A stretch of 48,025 bases of DNA from Flavonifractor avistercoris. Its GTDB lineage: Bacteria; Bacillota; Clostridia; Oscillospirales; Oscillospiraceae. The stretch lies in NCBI GenBank assembly GCA_019119085.1, contig DWXT01000069.1:1-48025 (forward strand), in the 5' to 3' direction. This document shows positions 40,576-48,025 of this stretch, piece after piece (the first letter of the stretch is position 1; each line of letters starts with the position of its first letter). The notes beneath the pieces are model-generated. The model saw nothing but the letters and a program-made list of their open reading frames with translations, had not been told where the DNA came from and made no database searches. Both the position numbers and the translations under genes were made by a program.

Positions 40576-41301
40576 TCAGGCATCCGCCGGGCTTCCATCC
40601 CCGGCCAGCCATTGGAGCCAGGAGGCGGTCAGAGCGGAGGCCAGCTTGCTCTGGTAGCCGTCGGACTGGAGCAGCGCTTCTTCCTCCGGATTGGACAGAA
40701 AGCCGCACTCCACCAGAATCCCCGGACAGGTAATGTGGTTCATCAGATAGACGGTATCCGGAATGGGCTTGGCCTGACGGTTGTTGTCCGGATCCAGGGC
40801 CGCCCGCAGGGCCTCCTGAGTGAGCACGGCAAAGGACTGGCTCTCCTCCCCGCCGGCGTAGAACACCTGGGCGCCGCGGTACCGGCTGTCCGGATAGGTG
40901 TTCTGGTGGACGCTGAGCAGCACGGCGTTCTCCGTGTCCTCGATCCGGGCCGCCCGGTTGTGGAGATCCGACACCTTCTTCTCCCGCAGGGTATCGGCGT
41001 CCGCGTCGTGAAGGGAGACGTCCTCGCTGCGCAGCAGGAGCGGGGACTGGCCGTAGAACCCCAGGAGCTGATCCAGCTTGCACACGATGGACAGATTGAT
41101 CCCGCTCTCCACTGCGCCGGAGGGGGAAACCGCGCCGCCGTCTTCCCCGCCATGGCCCGCATCCAGAACCAGGGTTCTCCCCTCGCCGCGGGCCGGAGCA
41201 AAGACCGCCTCCGTCCCTCCGGGCCATAGCCAGAGGTAATAGGCCGTCCCCAGCATAAGCGCAGACAGGAGAAGCCAGCTGCCAATTCTTCTGAGTATCA
41301 T
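40576..41301 (-). CDS. cwlD: Sporulation N-acetylmuramoyl-L-alanine amidase CwlD
   Basis: 241 residues with a signal anchor (about 6-24) and an amidase_3 domain: LDAGHGGEDGG (zinc His), the Glu region, SVHQNTY (His) and ILVECGFLSNPEEE (Glu). CwlD cleaves side chains from muramic acid so that muramic-delta-lactam can form in the spore cortex. The ATG at 41301 is preceded by GAGAGGGGGCGG. A sigma-E-like promoter with exact 14-nt spacing lies just upstream. radA follows 29 bp downstream. Confidence 0.9.
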   Translation of the reverse strand: MILRRIGSWLLLSALMLGTAYYLWLWPGGTEAVFAPARGEGRTLVLDAGHGGEDGGAVSPSGAVESGINLSIVCKLDQLLGFYGQSPLLLRSEDVSLHDADADTLREKKVSDLHNRAARIEDTENAVLLSVHQNTYPDSRYRGAQVFYAGGEESQSFAVLTQEALRAALDPDNNRQAKPIPDTVYLMNHITCPGILVECGFLSNPEEEALLQSDGYQSKLASALTASWLQWLAGDGSPADA

Positions 41302-41322
41302 CGCTACCGCCCCCTCTCCATC

Positions 41323-41351
41323 ACGGTATGAGGGGGCGGTTCCTATTATAA
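41323..41351 (-). promoter_or_regulatory. Putative sigma-E promoter of cwlD
   Basis: On the minus strand TTATAAT (41351-41345), 14 nt, CATACCGT (41330-41323), close to the sigma-E pattern KMATATT-N14-CATACAMT. TATAAT alone also resembles a sigma-A -10, but it has no -35 partner. Confidence 0.5.
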
Positions 41352-41593
41352 CACACGGGGCGGTGTTTGGGTACCACCTGCGGAGGGGCGGCCCTCGGAA
41401 AAAAGTTTTTGCAGCCATGGGAGAGAAAAGGGCGGCATGTGCCGCCGATTTTTGCCCAGGCACCTCCGAGTCCCGGTTTCGGGTCGGTTCGACCGGGTTC
41501 CCCCGCCCTGCCCGGGCATAGAATGGAGACGAAGGGGGCCTGGCGGGAACCGTTCCCCCTTCCCTCTTCAATCTGCTTAAGGAGGAACTGTAC
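41352..41593 (+). other. Leader and promoter region of cotJ
   Basis: No gene seen. It contains the CATAGAAT element (41517-41524), inside a 13-mer (41515-41527) that also precedes the small Cys-rich gene at 21203, and the ribosome binding site AAGGAGG (41579-41585). Confidence 0.45.
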
Positions 41594-42070
41594 TTGTATC
41601 CCGAAAATAACGTACCCACCACGCCGGGTACGCCCGGCGGCTGCGGTGACGCCTGCGGCACCCTGCCTGAATGCGCGCCGCTGGCCGTCCTCTATGTGCC
41701 CTTTCAGCAGACCGGCTCCAAACGCTACTCCCAGCAGGACGCGCTGAACAACGGTACCCTCTTCCCCGGACTGAACCTGCCCTTCCGGGTCAAACCCGAG
41801 GCGGTGAAGGTGCTGGGCGGCGCCCTGGCGGAGCTCCAGGCCCTGGAGTTCGTGCTGGCCGAGCTGGGCCTGTATCTGGACACCCATCAGGGAGATGCCG
41901 AGGCGTTTGCACTCTATCAGCAGTACGCCGCCATGGAGAAGGAGGCCCGGGAGAAATACGAGGCCGCCAACGGCCCCGTCACTCAGATGTCTGCCGCCGA
42001 TGCCAAGAGTTGGGCGGCCTGGCTCTGCGACCCCTGGCCCTGGAACTTCCAGGAAGGAGGCACGAAATAA
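41594..42070 (+). CDS. cotJB: Spore coat protein, CotJA-CotJB fusion
   Basis: 158 residues. Residues 28-64 match CotJA (PLAVLYVPFQ, YSQQDALNNGTLFPGLNLPF); residues 72-152 match CotJB (ALEFVLAELGLYLDTHQGD ... GPVT ... WLCDPWPW). In Bacillus these are separate genes cotJA and cotJB. Here no stop or start separates them. The start is TTG at 41594, eight bases after AAGGAGG. Residues 1-27 are Pro/Gly/Cys-rich. CotJC follows with its ATG directly after the TAA, so all three activities form one coupled unit in the inner spore coat. Confidence 0.88.
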   Translation: MYPENNVPTTPGTPGGCGDACGTLPECAPLAVLYVPFQQTGSKRYSQQDALNNGTLFPGLNLPFRVKPEAVKVLGGALAELQALEFVLAELGLYLDTHQGDAEAFALYQQYAAMEKEAREKYEAANGPVTQMSAADAKSWAAWLCDPWPWNFQEGGTK

Positions 42071-42658
42071 ATGTTTATCTATGAAAAAAAGCTGCAATAT
42101 CCGGTCAAAATCGCCAACTGCAACCCCAAGCTGGCCTCCTTCATCATCAGCCAGTACGGCGGGCCGGACGGCGAGCTGGGCGCCTCCCTGCGCTACCTGA
42201 GCCAGCGATACTCCATGCCCTATCCCGAGCTCAAGGGCCTGCTGACCGATATCGGTACTGAGGAGCTGGGCCACCTGGAGATGATCGGCGCCATCGTCCA
42301 CCAGCTGACCCGCAACCTGAACGATGAGCAGGTACGGGAGGGCGGCTTTGCCCCCTACTTTGTGGATCACACCACCGGCGTCTACCCCACCGCCGCCTCC
42401 GGCTTCCCCTGGAACGCCGCCTCCATGGCGGTGAAGGGCGACGTGATCTGCGATCTGTCCGAGGATATGGCCGCCGAACAGAAGGCCCGGGTTACCTATG
42501 ACAACATCCTGCGCATGTCCGACGACCCCGACGTCAACAATGTCATCCGCTTCCTGCGGGAGCGGGAGATCGTCCACTTCCAGCGATTTGGCGAAGCAAA
42601 GCGTACAAGAGGAATAGAGCTGCTGACACAGGGCCGCCGCAGATCGCGGCGGCCCTGA
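42071..42658 (+). CDS. cotJC: Spore coat protein CotJC, manganese catalase family
   Basis: 195 residues with a ferritin-like four-helix fold. Metal ligands appear in GTEELGHLEM, DMAAEQKAR and REIVHFQRFGEA. CotJC-type proteins are Mn catalases of the coat and may remove peroxide. The last residues, an Arg-rich RRRSRRP tail, are encoded by the ascending and descending arms of the terminator, so the tail is probably a by-product of the overlap. Confidence 0.93.
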   Translation: MFIYEKKLQYPVKIANCNPKLASFIISQYGGPDGELGASLRYLSQRYSMPYPELKGLLTDIGTEELGHLEMIGAIVHQLTRNLNDEQVREGGFAPYFVDHTTGVYPTAASGFPWNAASMAVKGDVICDLSEDMAAEQKARVTYDNILRMSDDPDVNNVIRFLREREIVHFQRFGEAKRTRGIELLTQGRRRSRRP

Positions 42659-42662
42659 TTTA
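42629..42662 (+). terminator. Terminator overlapping the end of cotJC
   Basis: A perfect 12-bp stem, CAGGGCCGCCGC (42629-42640) with 42646-42657, 5-nt loop, then ATTTA. The stop codon TGA is at the stem's end. Confidence 0.75.
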
Positions 42663-42703
42663 TATGGGACACAAGAAATCTGCTACCGAAATGCGCCGTA
42701 TTG

Positions 42704-42712
42704 TGCTATGAT
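42704..42712 (+). promoter_or_regulatory. Extended -10 promoter of the second two-component operon
   Basis: TGC-TATGAT (42704-42712) with a poor -35 (TACCGA at 42684-42689, 17-bp spacing). Confidence 0.5.
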
Positions 42713-42741
42713 GATCGGGAAACGGCAAAGGAGGCAGCGGA

Positions 42742-43422
42742 ATGGAGCGGATTTTTCTTCTGGAGGATGACGAGGCGCTGGGCCGGGGGATCACCATGGC
42801 CCTGGAGGGGCCGGAGCGGGCTGTGTTCCGGGCGGGAACGCTGGCAGAGGCGGAGGAAATCCTGGCCCGAGAGCGGTTCTCCCTCCTGATTCTGGATGTC
42901 AATCTGCCAGACGGCAGCGGCCTTGAGCTGCTGAAACAGCTCCGGCAGCGGGGCGATTCCGTGCCAGTGATCCTGCTCACCGCCAACGATCTGGAGGTAG
43001 ACATCGTCGCCGGGCTGGAGCTGGGGGCCGACGACTACATCACCAAGCCTTTCTCCCTGGCGGTACTCCGGGCCAGGGTGAACACCCAGCTGCGCCGGGG
43101 CGGCACAGCCCAGCCGGAGCGGCTGGAGCTGGGCGGCTATATCTTTGACTTTGGCCGGATGAGCTTTACGAAGGAGGGCGTACCCGTGGAACTGAGCAAG
43201 CGGGAACAGCAGCTCCTGCGGCTGCTGGTGGAGAACCGGGGGCAGACCCTCACCCGGGCGGCGCTGGTAGACCGTATCTGGACGGATGGGGCGGAGTACG
43301 TGGATGAAAACGCCCTCTCCGTCACGGTGAAGCGGCTGCGTGACAAGCTGGAGGACGCACCCTCCCGCCCCCGCTATATCAAAACGGTGTACGGCTTGGG
43401 CTACACCTGGGCGGTGGATTGA
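42742..43422 (+). CDS. OmpR-family response regulator (BceR/VirR-like)
   Basis: 226 residues: a receiver with LEDDEALG, phospho-acceptor Asp in LILDVNLPDGSG, Thr in LLTAND and KPFS, and a winged-helix domain ending YIKTVYGLGYTW. The adjacent kinase and ABC transporter make a BceRS-AB-like or VirRS-like module that answers cell-wall or antimicrobial peptide stress. It ends one base before the kinase start. The exact signal is unknown. Confidence 0.94.
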   Translation: MERIFLLEDDEALGRGITMALEGPERAVFRAGTLAEAEEILARERFSLLILDVNLPDGSGLELLKQLRQRGDSVPVILLTANDLEVDIVAGLELGADDYITKPFSLAVLRARVNTQLRRGGTAQPERLELGGYIFDFGRMSFTKEGVPVELSKREQQLLRLLVENRGQTLTRAALVDRIWTDGAEYVDENALSVTVKRLRDKLEDAPSRPRYIKTVYGLGYTWAVD

Positions 43423-43423
43423 G

Positions 43424-44353
43424 ATGGATTGGGAAGTTTGGATTGTGGCCGGATTGCTTTTGGCCCTGGCGGCCGCCGTGGGGCTGGCCCTGTTCTCCCT
43501 CCTGCGGACGCGGCGCACCCTGGACACCCTGGAGCAAATGCTGGACGACGCCGCCCGGGGGCAGTTCCGGGAGAACCGCTTTGACGAATCCCGTCTCTCC
43601 GCCCTGGAAACCCGCATGGCCCACTATCTGTCCGCCTCCTCTATGGCCTCCGGCCGGCTGGAGCAGGAACAGGCCGCCATCAAGGCCCTGATCGGGGACA
43701 TCTCCCATCAGACCAAGACCCCCATCGCCAACCTCCAGCTCTACAGCCAGCTGCTGGCGGAGCAGGAGCTCCCCCAGGAGAGCCGCACCTGTGTGGCCGC
43801 GCTGAGTGAGCAGGTGTCCAAGCTGCGCTTCCTCATTGATGCGCTGGTCAAGACCTCCCGGCTGGAGACCGGCGTGCTCACTCTGTCCCCCAGGCTCCAG
43901 GACATCTCTCCCCTGCTGGAGCGAACCGCCGCCCAAGCCGCGCCCGGGGCAACTGCCAAGGGGATCTCCTTGACAGTGGAGCCGACGGAGCTCACCGCCA
44001 GGTTTGACGAGAGGTGGACGGCGGAGGCTCTCTACAATCTGGTGGACAACGCCGTCAAATATACCCCTGCCGGTGGCCGGGTGACACTCCGGGCCGTGGG
44101 CTATGAGCTGTTCTGCCGCATCGACGTCACCGATACCGGCCCCGGAATCCCGGAGGACGAGCAGCCCAGGATCTTTGGGCGCTTCTACCGCTCCCCCTCC
44201 GCCAGGGGGCAGGAGGGCGTGGGCATCGGCCTCTACCTCAGCCGCCAGATCGCCCAGCGGGAGGGCGGATATCTCAGGGTGTCCAGCCGTCCGGGGGCCG
44301 GGAGCACCTTCTCCCTGTTTCTCCCCCGGGAGGAGCCCCCGGCTGTCGGCTGA
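43424..44353 (+). CDS. Sensor histidine kinase with a single membrane helix
   Basis: 309 residues: one transmembrane helix (about 6-27), almost no external region, a linker, then HisKA with the phospho-acceptor His in DISHQTKTP, the N box NLVDNAVKY, DTGPGIP and GVGIGLYLS. The lack of a sensor domain fits intramembrane-sensing kinases that read the state of a partner transporter. ATG at 43424. Confidence 0.93.
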   Translation: MDWEVWIVAGLLLALAAAVGLALFSLLRTRRTLDTLEQMLDDAARGQFRENRFDESRLSALETRMAHYLSASSMASGRLEQEQAAIKALIGDISHQTKTPIANLQLYSQLLAEQELPQESRTCVAALSEQVSKLRFLIDALVKTSRLETGVLTLSPRLQDISPLLERTAAQAAPGATAKGISLTVEPTELTARFDERWTAEALYNLVDNAVKYTPAGGRVTLRAVGYELFCRIDVTDTGPGIPEDEQPRIFGRFYRSPSARGQEGVGIGLYLSRQIAQREGGYLRVSSRPGAGSTFSLFLPREEPPAVG

Positions 44354-44396
44354 AATCTTTCCAAAGTGTTAGATTTCGGAAAGAATGTGGTAAGAT
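44352..44396 (+). promoter_or_regulatory. Inverted repeats and weak promoter before the ABC genes
   Basis: GAAATCT (44352-44358) mirrors AGATTTC (44371-44377), and CTTTCC (44357-44362) mirrors GGAAAG (44378-44383). A TAAGAT -10-like box (44391-44396) follows with a weak TTAGAT 16 bp upstream. Likely binding site of the module's response regulator. Confidence 0.4.
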
Positions 44397-44405
44397 TGAT
44401 CTGCT

Positions 44406-44442
44406 AAAGTGTGTATTGCTGAAAAGCGATACACACTTTTTT
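44406..44442 (+). terminator. Terminator or attenuator 15 bp before the ABC ATPase gene
   Basis: A 15-bp stem with one G-T pair, GAAA tetraloop (44421-44424), then six T in total at the 3' side. It lies so close to the ATPase start (44458) that no promoter fits in between; expression must read through it or the hairpin must be controlled. Confidence 0.85.
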
Positions 44443-44457
44443 CCGGGAGGAACTGCA

Positions 44458-45129
44458 ATGAGCATCTTAGAGACCAGAGAGCTGCGTAAGTTCTACGGCT
44501 CCGGCGAGACGGAGGTTCGGGCCCTGGACGGGGTGAACCTGACGGTGGAGAAGGGCGAATTCGTTGCGGTGGTGGGCACATCCGGCTCCGGCAAGTCCAC
44601 CCTGCTCCACATGCTGGGCGGCCTGGATCGCCCCACCGGCGGCACCGTCACAGTGGATGGACGGGAGCTCTCTGCCCTGAAGGACGAGGAGTTGACCATC
44701 TTCCGCCGGCGGAAGATCGGCTTTGTGTTCCAGAACTACAACCTGGTGCCGGTGCTGAACGTATACGAGAACATCGTCCTGCCCATCCAGCTGGACGGCC
44801 GGCAGCCGGATCAGGACTATCTCAACCGGATCATCGAAACCCTGGGGCTGGGGCGCAAGCTCCAGAATCTGCCCAACAACCTGTCCGGAGGCCAGCAGCA
44901 GCGGGTGGCCATCGCCCGGGCCCTGGCGGCCAAGCCGGCCATTCTCCTGGCGGACGAGCCTACCGGCAACCTGGACAGCAGAACCAGCCAGGACGTGATG
45001 AGTCTGCTGAAGGTCACCGGCCAGAAGTTCGGCCAGACCATTGTGATGATCACCCACAATGAGGAGATCGCGCAGATGGCCGACCGGATCGTCCGCATTG
45101 AGGACGGCCGTATCGTGGTGAGAGGGTGA
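44458..45129 (+). CDS. ABC transporter ATPase, MacB/LolD/BceA type
   Basis: 223 residues with Walker A GTSGSGKST, Q-loop QNYNLVPVL, signature LSGGQQQR, Walker B ILLADEPTG and switch His in MITHN. This type drives FtsX-fold permeases (mechanotransmission) in antimicrobial-peptide resistance or lipoprotein handling. GGGAGG precedes the ATG at 44458. The terminator-like hairpin upstream suggests attenuation. Confidence 0.96.
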   Translation: MSILETRELRKFYGSGETEVRALDGVNLTVEKGEFVAVVGTSGSGKSTLLHMLGGLDRPTGGTVTVDGRELSALKDEELTIFRRRKIGFVFQNYNLVPVLNVYENIVLPIQLDGRQPDQDYLNRIIETLGLGRKLQNLPNNLSGGQQQRVAIARALAAKPAILLADEPTGNLDSRTSQDVMSLLKVTGQKFGQTIVMITHNEEIAQMADRIVRIEDGRIVVRG

Positions 45130-45134
45130 GCGCC

Positions 45135-47795
45135 ATGCTGAAGGTTTCCAATGGAGCGGTGATCCGCCGCATGGGCTGGCAAACCATGAAGGCATCCAAA
45201 ACCCGCAATCTCATCGCCGTACTGGCCATCGCCCTGACTACAGTCCTGTTCACGTCCCTCTTTACCATCGCCATGTCCATCAACGACGGGTTCCAGCAGT
45301 CCAACTTCCGGCAGGTGGGCGGCTTCTCCCACGGCGGCTTCAAGTACCTGACGGAGGAGCAGTTTGAGGAACTGCGGGACGACCCCCGCATCGGCCAGTG
45401 GGGCCTGCGGCGCTTCCTGGGTATGCCCACAGAGGCGCCATTCAACAAGTCCCACGTGGAGGTGAGCTACGCCGACGGCAACTACGCCCACTGGTCCTTC
45501 TGCGACCCGGTGGAGGGCTCCCTGCCCCAGGAGGGCACCGACCAGGCCGCCACCGACACGGCGGTGCTTGAACTGCTGGGGATCGAGCCGGAGATCGGCG
45601 CGAAATTCACCCTCACCTTCGACGTGGACGGCCACACCACCACCCAGACCTTCACCCTCTCCGGCTGGTGGGAGCGGGACGAGGCCATCGTGGCCAGCCA
45701 CATCCTGATTCCGGAGAGCCGGGTGGACGCCGTCCTGGCCGAGGTGGGCGTGGATCCCGCCAGCTCCACCAACGGCATGACCGGCACCTGGAACCTGGAC
45801 GTGATGCTGAAGAGCGGCTCCCGGCACATTGAGCGGGATCTGAACCAGATCCTGGCCGACCACGGCTACCAGAACGAGACCGCCGGGGCCAACTACATCG
45901 ACATCGGTATCAACTGGGGCTACACCGGCGCCCAGCTCAGCGACAACCTGGATCCCATCGTGGCCATTGCCATCGTTGCCATGCTGCTGCTCATCATCTT
46001 CACCGGGTATCTCATCATCTACAACGTGTTCCAGATCTCCGTCACCAACGACATCCGGTTCTACGGCCTGCTGAAAACCATCGGCACCACCCCCCGGCAG
46101 CTGCGGCGGATCATCCGCCAGCAGGCGCTGACCCTGTCCCTGGCGGGTATCCCTATGGGGCTGATCGTGGGGTGGTTCATCGGCGGCCAGATCACGCCGG
46201 CCATCGTATCCCAGCTGGACGGAATCGTACCCATGACCTCCGTGAGCCCGGTGATCTTCCTGGGGGCGGCGCTGTTCTCCCTGGTGACGGTGCTTCTCTC
46301 CTGCCGGAAGCCCGGCCGGGTTGCCGCTAAGGTCTCTCCCATCGAGGCAGTGCGGTACACCGAGGGCGGCGGCATCAAGCGCAAGCAGAAAAAGGGCCGC
46401 AAAGGCGTGTCCCTCCTGTCCATGGCCTGGGCCAACTTAGGCCGAAGCCGGAGCAAGACCGCCGTCACTGTCACCTCCCTTTCCCTGGCGGTGGTGCTGC
46501 TGACGGTGACGGTGAACTTCACCAACGGCTTCGACATGGACAAGTATGTGTCCAACTTCACCGCCAGCGATTTCATTGTGGCGGACGCCGGGAAGTTCCA
46601 GAACAGCGTCCTGGATTTCACCCCCGACATGGCCGTGCCCCAGTCAGTCATGGACGATATCAGCGCTCAGGGCGGCATCACCGACAGCGGCGTGATCTAC
46701 GGCCAGACGTTCGGGGCCCTGGAGTATGTCACCGAGGACTGGTTCCGGCAGAATAAAGAGCGTTTCTACACCCCGGAGCAGATGGACAACCTGATCCGCC
46801 TGACCGGGCGAAACGAGGAGGGCCTGCTGGCCGACCGAATCCAGCTCTCCGGCATGAGTGACTTCGCTCTGGATCACCTGACCGTGCTGGAGGGGGATCT
46901 GGGCAAGCTCCGGGAGGACGGTGGGCGGTACGTGGCCGCCGTGTACAGCGCCGACGAGACCGGCAATGCGGATCTGGACTCCAACTGGGCCCGGCTTGGG
47001 GACATCGTCACCGTTCGGTATGTGGAGGAATCGGAATTCGTGGATCCGGATACCGGCATTGCCTATTCCAGTGTGGAGGACGTGCCCGCCGGGGCAAACT
47101 GGGTGGAGCAGCCGGTGAAGTACCGGGACGTGGAATATGAGGTGGCCGCCCTGGTGTCGGTGCCCTCCGCCTTCAGCTATCGCTACTACGGGGCGGACGA
47201 GTTCATCCTGAACGACCAGACCTTCATCCAGGACAGCGGCACGTCGGACGTGATGTATTACGCCTTTGACACCGCTGACGAGGCCAATGACGCCATGGAG
47301 GAATTCCTGCGGGACTACACGGAGAACGTGAACCCCCAGTTCGATTACGAGAGCAAGGCCCTCTACGCTGCGGAGTTCGAGGGTATGCGCTCCATGTTCC
47401 AGCTGTGCGGCGGGGCGCTGAGCTTCATCGTGGGGCTGGTGGGGGTGCTGAACTTCTTCAACGCCATCCTCACCGGCATCATCGCCCGGAAGCGGGAGTT
47501 CGCCGTGCTCCAGTCCATCGGTATGACCGGAAAGCAGCTGAAGACCATGCTGGTCTGTGAGGGACTGTTCTATGCCCTGGGGGCGGCGGTGATCTCCCTG
47601 GTGCTGACCCTGGTCCTGGGCCCGGTGGCCTTCACGGCGGTGGGGAGCCTGTTCTGGTTCTTCACCTACCGCCTGACTCTGTCCCCCTTCCTGATCGTAG
47701 TTCCGGTGTTTGCCCTCCTGGGCATCCTGGTGCCCCTGGCGGTGTACCGCGCCATCGCCCGCTCCACCATCGTGGAACGGCTGCGGCAGGAGTGA
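45135..47795 (+). CDS. FtsX-like permease of the ABC module
   Basis: 886 residues with two FtsX-type units. The first has a helix at about 22-45, a large external domain (about 50-270), then three helices (about 275-395). The second has a helix near 445-465, a long external domain to about 750, and three terminal helices. The cytoplasmic linker KRKQKKGRKG lies between. The ATG at 45135 with AGAGGG upstream is preferred to a GTG at 45126 overlapping the ATPase stop. Size and two external domains fit peptide- or lipid-active exporters/detoxification pumps; the substrate is unknown. Confidence 0.93.
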   Translation: MLKVSNGAVIRRMGWQTMKASKTRNLIAVLAIALTTVLFTSLFTIAMSINDGFQQSNFRQVGGFSHGGFKYLTEEQFEELRDDPRIGQWGLRRFLGMPTEAPFNKSHVEVSYADGNYAHWSFCDPVEGSLPQEGTDQAATDTAVLELLGIEPEIGAKFTLTFDVDGHTTTQTFTLSGWWERDEAIVASHILIPESRVDAVLAEVGVDPASSTNGMTGTWNLDVMLKSGSRHIERDLNQILADHGYQNETAGANYIDIGINWGYTGAQLSDNLDPIVAIAIVAMLLLIIFTGYLIIYNVFQISVTNDIRFYGLLKTIGTTPRQLRRIIRQQALTLSLAGIPMGLIVGWFIGGQITPAIVSQLDGIVPMTSVSPVIFLGAALFSLVTVLLSCRKPGRVAAKVSPIEAVRYTEGGGIKRKQKKGRKGVSLLSMAWANLGRSRSKTAVTVTSLSLAVVLLTVTVNFTNGFDMDKYVSNFTASDFIVADAGKFQNSVLDFTPDMAVPQSVMDDISAQGGITDSGVIYGQTFGALEYVTEDWFRQNKERFYTPEQMDNLIRLTGRNEEGLLADRIQLSGMSDFALDHLTVLEGDLGKLREDGGRYVAAVYSADETGNADLDSNWARLGDIVTVRYVEESEFVDPDTGIAYSSVEDVPAGANWVEQPVKYRDVEYEVAALVSVPSAFSYRYYGADEFILNDQTFIQDSGTSDVMYYAFDTADEANDAMEEFLRDYTENVNPQFDYESKALYAAEFEGMRSMFQLCGGALSFIVGLVGVLNFFNAILTGIIARKREFAVLQSIGMTGKQLKTMLVCEGLFYALGAAVISLVLTLVLGPVAFTAVGSLFWFFTYRLTLSPFLIVVPVFALLGILVPLAVYRAIARSTIVERLRQE

Positions 47796-47842
47796 GCGGC
47801 AAGCCACGATGGATTCTGGTTGACAATCAAGTAAAACCTCCG

Positions 47843-47887
47843 AGGGGAGCACCCGGGAAACAATCCCGGGCGCTCCCCTTCCCTTTT
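47843..47887 (+). terminator. Terminator after the FtsX permease
   Basis: Arms 47843-47858 and 47864-47879 pair with one mismatch around AACAA, then TCCCTTTTG. Confidence 0.82.
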
Positions 47888-48025
47888 GCCTGTCATAGGA
47901 CATCTCCGTTGTGGAATATAGTAGGACAGGGATGCGGATTGGAGGGGATAAACATTCTGCTTCGGTCAGTCACGTATACCAGCGAGATCCATACCGCTTC
48001 CATGCGGGATCGAACCGTGACCATC
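47888..48025 (+). other. Right edge, start of an unidentified transcript
   Basis: A TATAGT -10-like box (47917-47922) and GGAGGGG (47941-47947) precede open frames that run off the window. The best-spaced start would be an ATT/CTG at 47954/47957; an ATG at 47932 has a poorer site. The 20-odd visible residues match nothing I recognise. Confidence 0.25.

Noticed and set aside
41321..42577. A 418-codon minus-strand frame opposite cotJ
   Set aside because: CotJA/CotJB and CotJC motifs on the plus strand are unmistakable, and the antisense product has no motif.

Overview
The window is a chromosomal stretch of a high-G+C, spore-forming member of the Bacillota, class Clostridia, most likely Oscillospiraceae (Flavonifractor / Lawsonibacter / Intestinimonas type). 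Reasons: a type-A RNase P RNA together with sporulation genes (a SpoIVFA/SpoIVFB pair, YunB, CotJ, CwlD), Rex, GC-rich codon use, AGGAGG-type ribosome binding sites, and GTG/TTG starts with 4-base stop/start overlaps. No prophage, CRISPR array, insertion sequence, rRNA or tRNA was seen. Most of the window is core chromosome; the novelty lies in small genes, regulatory sites and one altered RNA gene.

Layout. 1-1894: two hairpins, then a SpoIVFA-like M23 protein and a SpoIVFB-like M50 intramembrane protease. 2057-7540: rplS, then rbgA, rnhB, yraN, an M19 dipeptidase, thrC and a metallophosphoesterase, packed with overlaps. 7657-15007: the protein-quality-control block tig-clpP-clpX-lon, then engB and an FAH-family hydrolase. 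15089-16836: the redox repressor Rex coupled to an SLH-domain protein. 16957-21091: a MarR regulator and a heterodimeric ABC exporter. 21203-22223: a tiny Cys/Gly-rich peptide and a flavodoxin-ferredoxin fusion. 22276-27849 (minus strand): a two-component system, an ECF sigma factor with a membrane-anchored partner, and rnpB. 27991-37900: murD, three tandem M42 peptidases, a PLP enzyme, yunB, a VanZ-family gene, ligA and an amidase_6 protein. 37915-41301 (minus): a Xer-type recombinase, radA, cwlD, with a small Cys protein on the opposite strand. 41594-42658: a fused CotJA-CotJB and CotJC. 42742-47795: a second two-component system followed by an FtsX/MacB-type ABC transporter.

How the genes work together. 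Several sets are self-contained modules: Clp/Lon proteolysis with trigger factor; MarR with its exporter, linked by two copies of one operator; and sensor, regulator, ATPase and permease at the right end with a terminator-like attenuator in front of the ATPase. The minus-strand response regulator and the distant VanZ-family gene carry nearly identical direct-repeat sites, which suggests one small regulon.

Most notable observations: (1) rnpB appears to carry an insertion of about 151 bp between near-identical 13-bp repeats, with a perfect 23-bp hairpin; (2) an AT-rich 28-bp perfect palindrome with 11-6-11 dif-like geometry lies 14 bp upstream of the Xer recombinase gene; (3) the shared response-regulator sites; (4) a middle M42 paralogue that has lost the Asp-Asp metal motif; (5) a CotJA-CotJB fusion; (6) two small Cys-rich genes.
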